Below are positions 12,693 through 23,174 of a DNA stretch of 64,000 bases, piece by piece. The stretch lies in NCBI GenBank assembly GCA_907164885.2, contig OU015493.1, forward strand, positions 219,562,279-219,626,278. Direction: 5' to 3'. Position 1 is the first letter of the stretch; each line of letters begins with the position of its first letter. Origin of the DNA: Dolomedes plantarius. Lineage: Eukaryota > Arthropoda > Arachnida > Araneae > Dolomedidae. Under the pieces are notes generated by a model. That model did not search any database. It had not been told where the DNA came from and worked only from the letters and a program-made list of their open reading frames with translations. A program made the translations under genes and the position numbers.

Positions 12693-12693
<1 letters not shown>
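12018..12693 (+). mobile_element. Non-autonomous Helitron 1
   Basis: Starts TCTCTATATATAT after an A and ends CTAG before a T, the Helitron TC...CTRR ends and A/T target. The first 90 bp (ACTGACTCACTCACTGAC, then an ACAACGCACAGACAAAACCG block) match a widespread arthropod Helitron 5' end as I recall it. It has no Rep/helicase ORF. It begins 67 bp after the donor of the preceding exon. Confidence 0.7.
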
Positions 12694-12745
<52 letters not shown>

Positions 12746-12765
12746 TAGATAGATAGAGAGAGAGA
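12694..12765. repeat. (TA)n then GATA and GA repeats
   Basis: TA repeat directly after the Helitron 3' end, followed by ATAGATAG and GAGAGA units. Confidence 0.9.
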
Positions 12766-12769
12766 GAGA

Positions 12770-12953
12770 AACAGTTGCCGTAAAAATTCAAAAACCAATG
12801 CCGTAAAAGGCTGACAGTTTCCGGTAGAGTTTAATGCAAATGTCCTTACATCAGGAGCTCATTTCGTGTGACCTTTCTTCACAAAGCCTTAGACCTAAAA
12901 CCAGCCCACTCTTATTGGGTCCTTAAATATATAGGTACTGGATAGATTTACTA

Positions 12954-12955
<2 letters not shown>
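12770..12955. repeat. Dispersed repeat, copy 1 (LTR-like)
   Basis: About 185 bp matching 29145-29335 in the same orientation: GCCGTAAAA, CCAATGCCG, ACATCAGGAGCT, CTTATTGGG and TATAGGTACTGGA occur in the same order. At the second site it lies next to BEL integrase sequence, so it may be a BEL LTR. Confidence 0.65.
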
Positions 12956-13029
<74 letters not shown>

Positions 13030-13075
13030 GTATATATATAAATATATATATGTATATATATATGTGTATATATGT
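12955..13075. repeat. (TA)n tract
   Basis: TA repeat with TGTATATA interruptions. Confidence 0.95.
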
Positions 13076-13162
13076 AAAGGATTTAGTGGGAAAAGAATGA
13101 TTATTCTAAATTTAAAGGGGGCTTGGGAATTAAATTATATTCGTGGCGTAATTCGCCTCTAA

Positions 13163-13456
13163 TTGTTCGTATTTCAACACGCGAATTGGGAAAGGGAAAT
13201 TCCCTTTTTATTATATAATCTTCCCGCGCCTCTGAGTTCTGCGGTCGAGGAGGAGCATTTACATTTTAGCCTTGAAAGATGTCTGGTTCGTGCTCTGCCC
13301 ATGTCCAAGGAGAGTTGGCGCGCGGATATGCCCGCGAATTTGGTTAGAGCACGGAATAGAAGTCGATGCTATCAGATGTGTTTCGCCGCGGCTCTAAAAA
13401 AGAAATGGCGAATAATGAAATGCGTAGATCTGGAGAGGTGGTATTATGACATTTAA
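13163..13456 (+). other. Unidentified ORF in a GC-richer patch of the intron
   Basis: A 97-codon open frame with a local rise in GC over the surrounding intron, followed at once by an AATAAA signal (13459-13464). I do not recognise the product. It has no signal peptide or clear domain; residues near the middle include EEEHLHFSLERCLVRALP. It could be a remnant of a retroposed gene or of an element. A short phrase around 13325-13350 resembles 16975-17005, hinting at a repeat family. Confidence 0.25.
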
Positions 13457-13582
13457 CTGAATAAACTTTACTTAATTTAGACGATGCTGAGTACTTTTTG
13501 ACTGTATGCCTTCCCTCGATGCCATGGACTATAAAACAAGAAGACTGCAAACGACACATTAGCAGGCAAAAGCCAACGCCTG

Positions 13583-13584
<2 letters not shown>

Positions 13585-13659
<75 letters not shown>
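13585..13659. repeat. (TA)n tract
   Basis: Pure TA repeat ending at the left edge of a solo LTR. Confidence 0.95.
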
Positions 13660-13663
<4 letters not shown>

Positions 13664-14077
13664 ACATACCGGCCCGGCGGGAATGATGACCGGAGCCGGC
13701 ATGTCACACCGGGAATAAACGTAGTCGTAGTCAGTAACACAATATTCTTTTCACGTCTGCAAATACTTTTTATTTCTCCATTTTTTTATCATCGATGACG
13801 GCGGTTTACTAGGCAACAGAGCCAAGCCAAAATCATGCTCTTCGAGGCATGCTTGAACTTATATAAACTTGACGAGCGTCTTGCCATGTGATCACAAGTC
13901 TGTAGCCATTGGCTGAACCTATGACTCTGATGTCAGAGGTGACGCATTATTATTACGTAAAGATGTGCTAGAAATTATATTTTAAAGCTTTGTTCTTGGA
14001 ATCAGAAGCAAAAATAGCTCAATCGCGACAACGCCCAAGGCAATTTAAAATTTGAATTGGGTATAGGGGTTCTTATG

Positions 14078-14083
<6 letters not shown>
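13660..14083 (-). repeat. Solo LTR related to gypsy-A
   Basis: 424 bp starting TGTAACATACCGGCC and ending GTTCTTATGTTATA, flanked by TA repeat on both sides. It follows the same layout as the gypsy-A LTRs (TGTAATATACTGGCC ... TTAATGTTATA): a GGAATGATGA block, a TATATAAACTT box, a CATGTGATCA motif and a CGCCCAAGG element in the same order. No internal sequence follows, so it is a recombination remnant. Confidence 0.8.

Positions 14084-14136
<53 letters not shown>
14084..14136. repeat. (TA)n tract
   Basis: TA repeat between the solo LTR and a putative Helitron end. Confidence 0.95.
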
Positions 14137-14137
<1 letters not shown>

Positions 14138-14200
14138 TAGCTGAGTGGCAACCCGATGTGTTGCTTTTTTGATTTAAAATGAAATGGTTTTATATCTTAA
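14137..14200 (-). mobile_element. Possible Helitron 3' end
   Basis: On the minus strand the sequence ends CTAG before a T, with a short GC-rich inverted motif (GGGTTGCCACTC) just upstream. The 5' end was not located, so the extent to the right is unknown. Confidence 0.35.
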
Positions 14201-14689
14201 AGATTAAAAATTTTTTAATCACTTTTAAAAGTATATTAGATTTAAAAAAAATAATAATAATTATTTAAAATTTTCCGTTTTCATATTTTGCATTTTAAAC
14301 GAAAAAGCTTATTCAAATAGAAAAATATTCTAAAGGCTTTAACTTCTCCTTTCCTAAAACTAAAATTATTTCTGTTACTTCAAATTTATTTCTGTATTTC
14401 AATTATTAAATGACTCGTTCCCAACTAATAATTTTTCCTTTTGGCAACATGGCCCAATGAAAATATTGTCACGATGATTTCGGGGAATACGGAAATGACA
14501 CGAAGCGTAGATCAGAACAGATTTTATTAACTAGATTGCGGGGAACATCACCTAAAATATACCTCCAGAACGTTCCCGACATTCCCACCGGAAGTGTGAG
14601 GATTATTGCAGAAACCTAGGAACCGGAACTGAAATATAAATAATAGATAAATTTGCATACAGCTCGCATGCACAGCAAATTAAAACGTA

Positions 14690-14790
14690 AGATGTTCGTG
14701 CAACCGACGGCGGCTGGTTTCGAACCCGAGACCTTAGGATCAGACGGCAGGAGCGATACCGCTGAGCTATCGTTTCTTTGTTGAAAGGTA
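14690..14790 (-). mobile_element. tRNA-derived SINE or tRNA pseudogene
   Basis: On the minus strand TAGCTCAGCGGTA (14769-14757) fits a Pol III A box and GGTTCGAAACC (14726-14716) a perfect B box, about 30 bp apart. The stems do not fold into a proper cloverleaf, so it is a tRNA-derived repeat rather than a working tRNA. Confidence 0.6.
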
Positions 14791-14799
14791 GCAATATTA

Positions 14800-15635
14800 A
14801 ATCTCATGGGGGGAAAAAGTCCTTAAAAAATTGAAAGACAGTTTTGATGAATTCAAAATTGGTGGCCGAAGAATACTCATCAGTTGCTCATTAATTAGAA
14901 AGAAATTCACGAACTTGCTCGAATTATTAGTGAGTAAAATAACAAGTCGAACAATTACGAACTCGGCATTCAGTTACTTTAAGATACTATGGTGATCAGA
15001 GTGAGAAATTTCAGAAGTGAGTTTTGCAAGTATGCTTCTTTAGAATGATAACATTTTTTTATTAAATGTATTTGGTATATTTTGAAAGCTGGGCATCTAT
15101 CAAGTGCCGATAAATCGTAAAATTGACATTAATAGGTGCAGAAAATTGAAATATTTGTCCATCAAAATTGTCGATTTCGTGAAATTCGGAAAAAACCTTT
15201 GGGAAAAAAACTTCGTTTGCAATGAAAAACTTTTTTAACCTTATAAAAATGTGTATATCCTTAAAGATGAATAGATGTAATTCACGTGGAAATAAAAAAT
15301 TTGTCGATTGGTAGACGGAAATGTTCAATTTTGCTTGCATGAAGATAGTGGAAATTTGCGAAACGGAAAGGATCTGGCCCACCCGGAATGTCATCTGTTT
15401 CTGCTCTCCTCTTCTATAGAGTTTGGCGGTTTTAAATGAATTATTAACAAAGTTTAAAGTTTTGAATGTTGAGGATAGCATTAGTGCACGCTTCTCGGCC
15501 ATCCGCGTATATCGGTACCTGTCTGGATATCCTGCTATGCTCGGTTCGCGAGATTAGCCCGTCCCCGTATCTGTTGACTTATAAACTAACATTGGTTTAC
15601 CTTCAGCTGTTAATAGTAAGATATATATATATATA
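14800..15635. other. Intron sequence without recognised features
   Basis: AT-rich. It contains a 146-codon minus-strand open frame (15502-15062) with no recognisable domain and no codon bias like the host exons. I see no support for a gene. Confidence 0.4.
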
Positions 15636-15640
15636 TATAT

Positions 15641-15921
15641 GAGGCGCGGGGTTCGAGTAAAACATCCACAACATAAACTAACTAACAACGATCGTAAATA
15701 ACAAATAACAATTAAGGTTTATTTACAAATAATTGAAAAAAAACGTAGTCCGTCTACGACTGAATCCAAAGCGGGAGTCTTAATGTTCTCCCCAAACAGA
15801 GTAGAGTGGTCGTGATAATGTTCGTGCTAGCGGCGCCCTCTTGCGCCAAACATTATATGCGCTTAGAAATAACATGTTATGAAGTTTACAGTTCATAGTT
15901 AAAAGTGCAGTTCTGCTTTAT
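15641..15921. repeat. Possible solo LTR between TA tracts
   Basis: A 280-bp unit beginning TGAGGCGCGGGGTTC, bounded on both sides by TA repeat. It contains a reverse-oriented AATAAACC motif (GGTTTATT) and a GCGGCGCCC patch, a layout like the solo LTR at 13660. No partner copy is in the window. Confidence 0.3.
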
Positions 15922-15922
15922 A

Positions 15923-15981
<59 letters not shown>
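15922..15981. repeat. (TA)n tract
   Basis: TA repeat, 60 bp. Confidence 0.95.
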
Positions 15982-15983
<2 letters not shown>

Positions 15984-16280
15984 CTTAATCCTTTCAGGCA
16001 CAGATTTTTTTTTCCCGATTTTTTTAACCGAAAGAAGGTTGAAAAATTTTCCAATTAAAGGTTACAAAACATTTTTACGTCTTTAAATCGATAACAGGTG
16101 GCGGTAAATGCCGTTTTCCGCTCGTTTAACGTGAATACGTTGAATGGATGTGAAAAAAAGACTAGATTTAGGAGTTTTCATCATGCAAACGGCGCCCCTC
16201 CGAGGGTTAAAGGGGGCATGGGATCTTCGGGCTCGAAGAAATGAATTTAAATAGGGTCTCCTTTTGACCACAAAAAACTC

Positions 16281-16906
16281 AAATAATATTAGAAAAGAAA
16301 TTTTCTTTCTTTATACATATAAAGTACATATCTTTAAATATGTGATATATAAAAATGGAAGTTATAAACCTATAAATAATTTTCAAATTAGGAGTTTAGA
16401 ATTTTACGAGATTCACTGCCGATTGAAGTCATAAAGTGGCGTGCGCATCCTAAAACCGAGATATACGCTTACGGAAAATAATGAATGGTCAGAATAAACT
16501 CGTACTACATTTATCTGTAACGTAAAACAGAATAGATTGTGTTAAATATGATTTAAATTAAAAATTGTGCATAAAATTGGAAAACTTAAAGAATTATCAT
16601 AATCATTTGCATCATTTTCCCACATTAAAAAAAAAAAAAAAGTATTCCATAATTGCACGTTTTTCTCGTTTTAAAATTTAGAGTACCGTGAAATATACTT
16701 ACGAGTGTAGTTTTATAGGTTTCCTATCGATCATTTAAAAGAAAGGTCGCACGCAAACTCAAATGAGCAGTTAATCGAATAAAATTCTAAACTGCTCATT
16801 TGAAAATTATTTATAGGTTTGTGACTTCCATTTTCATATATGGTATATTTAAATACGTGTACTTTACATGTATAAAGAAAGAAAATTTCTTTTTCTAATA
16901 TTATTT
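16281..16906. mobile_element. Foldback/MITE-like element with long inverted ends
   Basis: The left arm (16281 to about 16410) starts AAATAATATTAGAAAA and is matched in reverse complement by the right arm (about 16775-16906), including the GTATAAAGAAAGAAAAT block, the ATGGAAGT motif and CCTATAAATAATTTTC. The arms are about 130 bp with scattered differences; the centre is unique and has no ORF. Probably a non-autonomous DNA transposon; superfamily not determined. Confidence 0.7.
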
Positions 16907-17280
16907 TAGTGTTTCCGGTTAGAACGAGAGCCTGTTTATAGTCATTTGATCAAGCTTCGAGGTCCTGTACACGAGGATCTGCCCGAATTGGTTAGAAAGC
17001 AAATCGGTCGCCTTTGACAGAGTAACGCTGTAGCCGTATTGGCGATACACCCTTCAAATTTTGCCTGTCTCTCCAAAATTCTCCTTAATCGGGATTCCCC
17101 CTCGGGGCGCTCCATGAGATGTATGCCGCGATATTATATTCATTACTTTCATCATGGCTTTGATGTCTCGTCCCCCTCATTGTCGACTCTGACGAAGCGT
17201 CTGGTGGCAACGGTCCGTGCGATCTGTCATACATATAGGGCAAAACTTCGTCTATCCGGATATCAGATTTGTAAATATTT
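16907..17280. other. Intron patch of higher GC, no gene assigned
   Basis: Between the foldback element and the piggyBac nest. It has an 81-codon open frame at 17039-17284 with no recognised domain. Nothing else seen. Confidence 0.3.
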
Positions 17281-18198
17281 TTAACCTATTTAAGACTGGC
17301 GTTGCGAAAACGCAACATTAACCCATTAAAAATCGTGAGCCCATTTGGGGATCACGAATATTTTTAATGTTATCCCCCTTAATTTCTGATTTTTTGCTTA
17401 TTTTTAGAGTTAATTGTTTACATTATTGTCTACTCATAATGTATACAGTTAAACTTTTCAGTTTGATTAAAAAAATTTAGATATATATGATATTTTTTCA
17501 AAAGTTTGCTTGTAAATGACGCTTTTTCACATCTCTCTATTTGCTAAGTGAATATCTGATAATTTATATTGAAATGAATTATTTTTTTCTTATGGGGGTT
17601 ATGTGCATATGTGTTCTGAATAACATAGTATCAAAATTGAACAAATTATTTACTTCATAGCTTGACCGCCGTCAAAATACTATGATCCCCATTTGGGGCT
17701 CACAGTAATTGTAATGTAAAATGGTTGACTATTTACACTACAAATAGAACTTTCGTTATCTTTGCAGTTATCTGGTGCAATACGTTTCTGGAAATTCCAC
17801 ATGGGCATTTTCCCATGAAAATGTGGAATGCATCCACTGACATTAATAGGCATGAAGGAGGTGGGGGAGGGGCATACACCAGGTGAGGGGAACATGTGAT
17901 TCTAAAACCCACATGTTTCGCAGGTGACGGCAATTCTTTTTGTTCATATCCGTGTAGCAAAAATTGACCGTAACAAACCAAACGAAACCAAACCAACCTT
18001 TTCGTACACTGGGCAAAATAATTTTAATAATTTGTAGTGCAGATGGTCATGAACTCTGTGCTGAGAAGTTGTTTCATTTAGAGAGTCTTATCTGCTTTGA
18101 ATTACGAGCGAGCAAGCTGTTTCGATTTTGACAAATGACTGTACTATTATAATTTTTATTCTTATGTTTCTTGTTTGGTTTATTCAATTTCGATAATC

Positions 18199-21023
18199 AT
18201 GAGTAGCAAAAAGTTTTCATCGCTAAGAGATCTTGAAGAATATTGGGACAATGACCTTGATTTGGCAGTTGATGATGACCTTGACGGTACTATTGACATA
18301 GTTGAATTACCACCGGATAGAGCGGATGATGTTTCCGATTTGGAAGATTTAGACGACAACGTACTGGAAGATACCATTCCAAACGACGTTCCAGGTTTAT
18401 TAGAAATTCACGGCGCGAGATCTAATGAAGAGGTTACAGTACCAAGAAAAAAGAAACCCAAAAAAGAAAAACCCATATCGAAGTGGAATAGAAAAAGGAC
18501 ATCATTCAAAATTTCTAGTAATGGAGAAGCAGAATGCAAGCAGCGTAACATGAACATGATAGAAAGAATAAAAGATAAAACACCAGTAGAAATTTTTGAA
18601 ATGTTCTTCACAGATGATCTAGTAAACCATATCGTACAGCAAAGTGTATCTTATGCAGCTCAAAATAATCGTCACAAATTTACGCTCTCTGCAGACTGTT
18701 TAAAAAAATTTTTGGGATTTTTACTGTTAACCGGATATCACTCTTTGCCTCAAGAGCAGATGTATTGGTCAGAAGAAGACATAAATATTTGAATTGTACT
18801 AAAATGTATGTCGAAAAATCGTTATATTGAAATAAAGAGAAATCTACATTTTAGTGACAATACAAATATACCAATAATAAATGGAAGCAAAGACAGGTTA
18901 TTCAAAATACGACCAGTTTTGGATGAGCTAAATAAAACATTTATGCAATTTGGAGTATTTTCGCATAATGTATGTATTGATGAACAAATGGTGCGTTATT
19001 ATGGTCATCATTTTCTGAAGCAATTTATAAGAGGCAAGCCCATTCGCTTTGGTTTCAAGCAATGGGCCATGTGTTGCGGTGTGACCGGATATTGCTATAA
19101 TGCTGAAATCTATGAAGGTAAGCTAAGTAGTAGTATAGAAAAAGATACGAATGGGTTAGGGATGTCGGTAATCTTTATATATAAAAGGCAAAGTCTGTGT
19201 GTGTGTGACCGAGTTTTTGTCTGCTCGCGGCACGGCGCAAAGACAGCAGGTCGGACAGTCTTGAGATTCGACACGAAGATACCCCCCGAGGTCTCATTAT
19301 GCACCTCGAAGCCCTTTTTTCGATTTTTTAATTAGATTTTCCGTAATTAAATATTTAGTCGCGATTTGGAGCTCCCGGACGAGTAAAAGCTCCGTAAATC
19401 CTAACGTATCCGTCCAAGAATTTTTTTTTTCGGACGAGCCTATACGGGAAAGATGACACTATACGGAAATCACAATTAAAATTGTCTGTCTTAATTTATC
19501 GATTAATTGTGATTTTTTTTCGATCGCCTGTACTCACCCGTTTTTCGAAAAAAACGCGATTTTGACCGCGACCCTTTTTTCCAAATTGTCGAATCGATAC
19601 GTAAATGTCGTTACATTTTTACGAAATTTTTATCTCAGAGACCCTGGACATCACAGTTTCGAAATCCAGAACCAAAATTAATTTACAAATTGTAGTTATT
19701 TTTTAATAATTTATTTTATGATTCGGAAACTCTTGCGAGAAATCTCATTTTGGAGATTTCGTTCTTCATTTCCGGACGAAGGTAAAGCGGGGAAAAACAG
19801 GTTTTCGACGTCAAGCCGTTTTCGTCGGTCGTTTTCGACGTCAAGCACGTGATGTGTTAGGGCGTTTGTTTTCTATGAGGGATTGGGTGGTTAAAGGAAA
19901 TCGATTACTATTGCAGTGATAATCGATTAAAAAATCGCATTTAGTAATGCCGTAATTTTTTTGGCCAACACTTAGTTAATATCATATAATTTGTGGTGTG
20001 TTTGTGGAAAACGTTTTTCGTCTCGCTGACTGTTGTGGAAAGTTTTAAGTAATCCTATGTCAAAAATTTTGCCAAAATGTGCCAGAAAGGATTAAATTTA
20101 TATGGGTAAAATAATGTATCGTGGTGAGGAAAAGGATGACAGCGACGCCCATTAACAAAGGGTTAAGGCTACTAAAAATTGGTAATTACATTACCCGAGC
20201 AACGCCGGGACGGGTACAGCTAGTATTGAATAAAATAGCAACCATAGACAAACCAGAGGAACACTGCTTTTATTTCGAAAATTTTTTCACAAGTTTTGAT
20301 TTGATGAAAAATCTAAAAGAGAGAAATATACCTGCGACAGGAACAGTGAGATATGATAGGATGAATAAATGCCCTATAAAAACAGATAAGGAAATGAAGA
20401 AAGAATTTCGCGGGGCTTTCGATTATAGATATGATGAAATAAACGGAATATTTGGTCTTATTTGGAAAGATAACAGCAATGTTAAGATGCTATCAAATCA
20501 TTTGGAAATTTTACCTTTGGGACGTGTGCCAAGATGGTCTAGAACTGAGAAAAAACAAGTGTTAATTCCACAGCCTAATGTCATTGCAAATTACAATAAG
20601 AGCACGGTTGATGTTGACAAGCTTGAATGGAATATACAAAAATATAGAATAAAAATTAGAGGCAAGAAATGGTATTTTCCCATTTTCACTAATGCAGTGG
20701 ATATGGCCCTAGTTAATGCTCATACAATATACTGCATTGCTAATGAAAAAATACCCTTATTAAATTTCAGATGAGTAGTCGCACGGTTTTATCTGAATTT
20801 ACACTCTCTGTCTGACCCAAAAAATAGTGGAAGACCATCCTACAGTGTGAGTTCACAGAAACGCATTGCAGAAGACGTAAGAAAAAATCCTAAAGGACAT
20901 TATTTAGAAAGAACATTGGATGGAAAACAGAAAATGTGCGGTATGTAAAAAAATGTTCGGAAACAGTGTGTAATGTGTGATGTTGGATTACATGTAGAAT
21001 GTGTTATTCCTGGGCACTCATAA
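18199..21023 (+). pseudogene. piggyBac-A transposase, interrupted
   Basis: Start chosen at 18199 (MSSKKFSSLRDLEEYWDND), 24 nt inside a longer frame, because the acidic N-terminus typical of the family begins there. One TGA at 18790-18792 interrupts an otherwise continuous frame to 19171, where a 1052-bp Helitron is inserted; the frame resumes exactly at 20224. Catalytic region: IDEQM holds the first Asp, FYFENFFTS has Glu where family members have Asp-Asn, and VDVDKLEWN gives the third. RGKKWYFPIF is a conserved block. Two more stops (20772, 20949) precede a Cys/His-rich C-terminus (CVMCDVGLHVEC). The enzyme would excise and insert at TTAA; this copy cannot. Confidence 0.87.
19172..20223 (+). 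mobile_element. Non-autonomous Helitron 2 inside piggyBac-A transposase
   Basis: Begins TCTTTATATATAAAAGGC after an A and ends ACAGCTAG before a T, with a GC-rich hairpin (CCCGAGCAACGCCGGG) about 10 bp before the end. No ORF for Rep/helicase. Removing it restores the piggyBac reading frame without gain or loss of a base, which fixes both ends exactly. Confidence 0.88.
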
Positions 21024-21666
21024 AAAAAATTATGAAATTATTTACATGTAATGTACCGTGATCCCCAAGTGGGGATTGATTTTTAAATCAATAAAAATCA
21101 AATATTTTCTTTGAATATCGTAGAATTAATTATATTACGTTTCTTTTCATGCAAAAACATAACTTTATTTGAAAAAAAATATTTAAAAAAATCTGGCAGT
21201 TAATGGGTTAATTTCTGTATTTTTTAAAGGCATGTTCAAAATTTTGTACGCCTGAAGTAACATTTTTATTTTATTCTGTATACTTGAATTGATCATAATA
21301 ATTTTTTTGTTTCTCATTTCCCCGCTTTTAGCACTTGCAAAAAAAAATTTTTTTTCTGGTGTTTTGAAAGGGAAAAAAATGACTATTTTCAAATAATAAC
21401 CTTAGATAGTAGCACATGTTAAATTTCCGATTTGGTGCTTGTTCCGAGTTTACTAGAGATTAAAGAACAAAATGGCTTCAACAGATAAATTATAATTTTT
21501 GTTTTTATGTTTCTAAATGCATATTTTTAAAAATGTTGCGAAAACGCAACATCAGTCCAAAGTGTATTACTTATTTCCAATGTGTTTTGTTAGTGCTGCC
21601 TAGTTTTTCATGCAGTAAATTGGTATTGTTTGCATTTCGGATACGTTTGTCTCTAGAAAAAAGCAA

Positions 21667-21925
21667 TTTTTGACATTGGAAGAGACATTGGAGTATTTTC
21701 ATGGGCTAGATGATGATATTTCAGAATCGTCCTCAACAGAAGCTAATGAGGAACCATAATTCGTCATTATCGCTCCAGATCCGCATGATTTGACGGATGA
21801 AGAAGCTATTGATGATAATATTTTATGTGAAAATGTCGAATCACCTAAAGACATTGCAGGTGAAATCGACATTTTTTTTCTAATAAATGTAAAAGTAAGC
21901 AATATAGTAAGAAAAAGGAGCATAT
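21667..21925 (+). pseudogene. piggyBac-B transposase, N-terminal remnant
   Basis: An acidic reading frame with LTLEETLEYFHGLDDD, one in-frame TAA, then IIAPDPHDLTDEEAID. This is the usual N-terminus of piggyBac transposases in arthropods. The catalytic core is deleted; the next recognisable part is the C-terminus at about 22022. Confidence 0.6.
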
Positions 21926-22021
21926 TGTATAGGAAAAATGGAGACTATACATAGATGTAATGAATTCTAAAATAAGTTTATTAGAGTTTAAGAGATCTAT
22001 ATCTTTGAGAGAGCCATATCT

Positions 22022-22270
22022 TTGATAAAAAGGCTTGAAGAAATGCTGATGAATTCTATTTTACCTAAAACTTCACATATTGGAAGACCATCTTCAATTC
22101 AAAATCTAATTCTCAACAAAATTCGGAAAAATCGTATGGGCCATATTATTACTAAAAATAGTGAAACTAAACAAAAAAATGTAAACACTGCAAAAGTCAA
22201 ACAATTTCTCTATGAAATAAGTGTAATTTACCTCTTCATGCTAAATGTTTCAAAGATTTTTTTAAAAAAA
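22022..22270 (+). pseudogene. piggyBac-B transposase, C-terminal zinc-binding remnant
   Basis: Reads IKRLEEMLMNSILP and GRPSSIQN, then, after a frame change near 22180, CKHCKSQTISL, a stop, NKCNLPLHAKCFKDFF. The spaced Cys/His residues are the C-terminal cross-brace of piggyBac transposases that binds the transposon end. Separated from the N-terminal remnant by the deletion. Confidence 0.6.
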
Positions 22271-22482
22271 TTTTATTTTATAATTTTAAATTTTTATATT
22301 TTTTAAATTTTTATACCGTTTTGGACTGATGTTGCGAAAACGCAACATTTTGTAACTCTCTTAAAAATAAATTTTATTTTATGGAAACAACATATTTGTG
22401 TAATTAATGTTCTAGGAAGTGTTAAAAAACTGTTTGGTGCATTTCCAATAAAGGAAATATGGAGCGGTCCTAAATGGGTTAA

Positions 22483-22848
22483 TTGAATGTTCACATTAGA
22501 TGACAATTTTCGACTACGAAGGCGAGTTACGCCAAACATTCGCATTGTACTTTGATTTGATGCATAGATTGTGCGATAAATTATGGTAATGAGATGCTTT
22601 TTGTCGAGCTCGAGAAAGCTTTACTATACTTACCCATTCTTTGTTAAAACAAATAATGTGAAATGTAATTTTATAATGTCTTGCAATACTATGTCATTTT
22701 GTTAGAAAACATCGTAATAAACGGTAAGACAGCTCAGTAAAGAATTTTGTATCCGGATTGCATAGGGTCCCGGATAGACGAGGTCTTACTGTATACGAGA
22801 GAGAGAGAGAGAGATTTTGTGACATTTGTATTTTTCTCTCGGTTTCAG
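22483..22848. other. Intron end before the second host exon
   Basis: No ORF or repeat recognised except a GAGAGA run at 22799-22814. The last 40 bases are pyrimidine-rich and end in the acceptor ggtttcag. Confidence 0.6.
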
Positions 22849-22944
22849 ACCCCCCGGGCAGTCCGACCGTGAGAGTGACTTTCACCAACTCCAGCTCCAT
22901 CGGGCTCGCATGGGAACAGACAGACACAGAGAACACCGTGCAAG
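22849..22944 (+). CDS. Dscam: Dscam-family exon: first part of second FNIII domain
   Basis: A 96-nt exon, phase 1 to phase 1, between acceptor tctcggtttcag and donor gtaagg. It encodes DPPGSPTVRVTFTNSSSIGL followed by AWEQTDTENTVQ, the A-B strands of an FNIII domain with its conserved Trp. Joined to the previous exon the phase is kept across the split Asp codon. The domain is completed by the exon at 30667. No Ig-type exon with the two-Cys pattern is visible in the 10.9 kb intron before it. Confidence 0.87.
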
Positions 22945-23056
22945 GTAAGGTCACAGTTAAGAAACTTCCAGTATATAGAGAAATAAAGAAGGTATTCTCG
23001 CCAATGTAAAGACGTCATTATACGTCACTTCCTAGCCAAAATTCCCAAAAGTGGAC

Positions 23057-23112
23057 TCTTCTTCTGGTCGGAATTGTCACTAGATCAGAAAATAGGATCA
23101 GCAAATATCTAA

Positions 23113-23116
<4 letters not shown>
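23057..23116 (+). repeat. Short direct repeat left of Tc1-C
   Basis: Contains GAATTGTCACTAGATC and GCAAATATCTAAGT; a related copy lies at 24404-24445, right of the Tc1 element. Confidence 0.5.

Positions 23117-23171
<55 letters not shown>

Positions 23172-23174
<3 letters not shown>

Larger units (their letters stand above)
17322..21207 (+). mobile_element. piggyBac-A inserted in piggyBac-B
   Basis: Ends CCCATTAA ... TTAATGGG, with TTAA duplicates at 17318-17321 and 21208-21211. Subterminal motifs GAGCCCATTTGGGGATCAC (17337-), its inverse near 17685 and a relative near 21058 are probably transposase-binding sites. Without the Helitron inside, the element is about 2.83 kb, normal for an autonomous piggyBac. 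Confidence 0.88.
17285..22478 (+). mobile_element. piggyBac-B: internally deleted piggyBac, outer element of a nest
   Basis: Flanked by TTAA (17281-17284 and 22479-22482). The ends are CCTATTTAAGACTGG and, inverted, GGTCCTAAATGGG, a short imperfect terminal repeat. Inside the ends is the palindrome TGTTGCGAAAACGCAACA at about 22329-22346, one arm of it again at 17300 and 21535. Remnants of its transposase remain: an acidic N-terminal piece near 21667-21920 (LTLEETLEYFHGLDDDISE, IIAPDPHDLTDEEAID) and the C-terminal end near 22022-22270. A second piggyBac (17322-21207) sits inside its left end. Removing that insert leaves about 1.3 kb, too short to be autonomous. Confidence 0.8.

Noticed and set aside
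15062..15502. 146-codon minus-strand ORF in an intron
   Set aside because: No recognisable domain, AT-rich composition like the intron, no promoter or splice context.
16930..17284. A gene exon suggested by similarity of the DLPELVRK phrase near 16980 to DMPANLVR near 13335
   Set aside because: The shared stretch is about 30 bp and the surrounding frames do not align; too weak to call.
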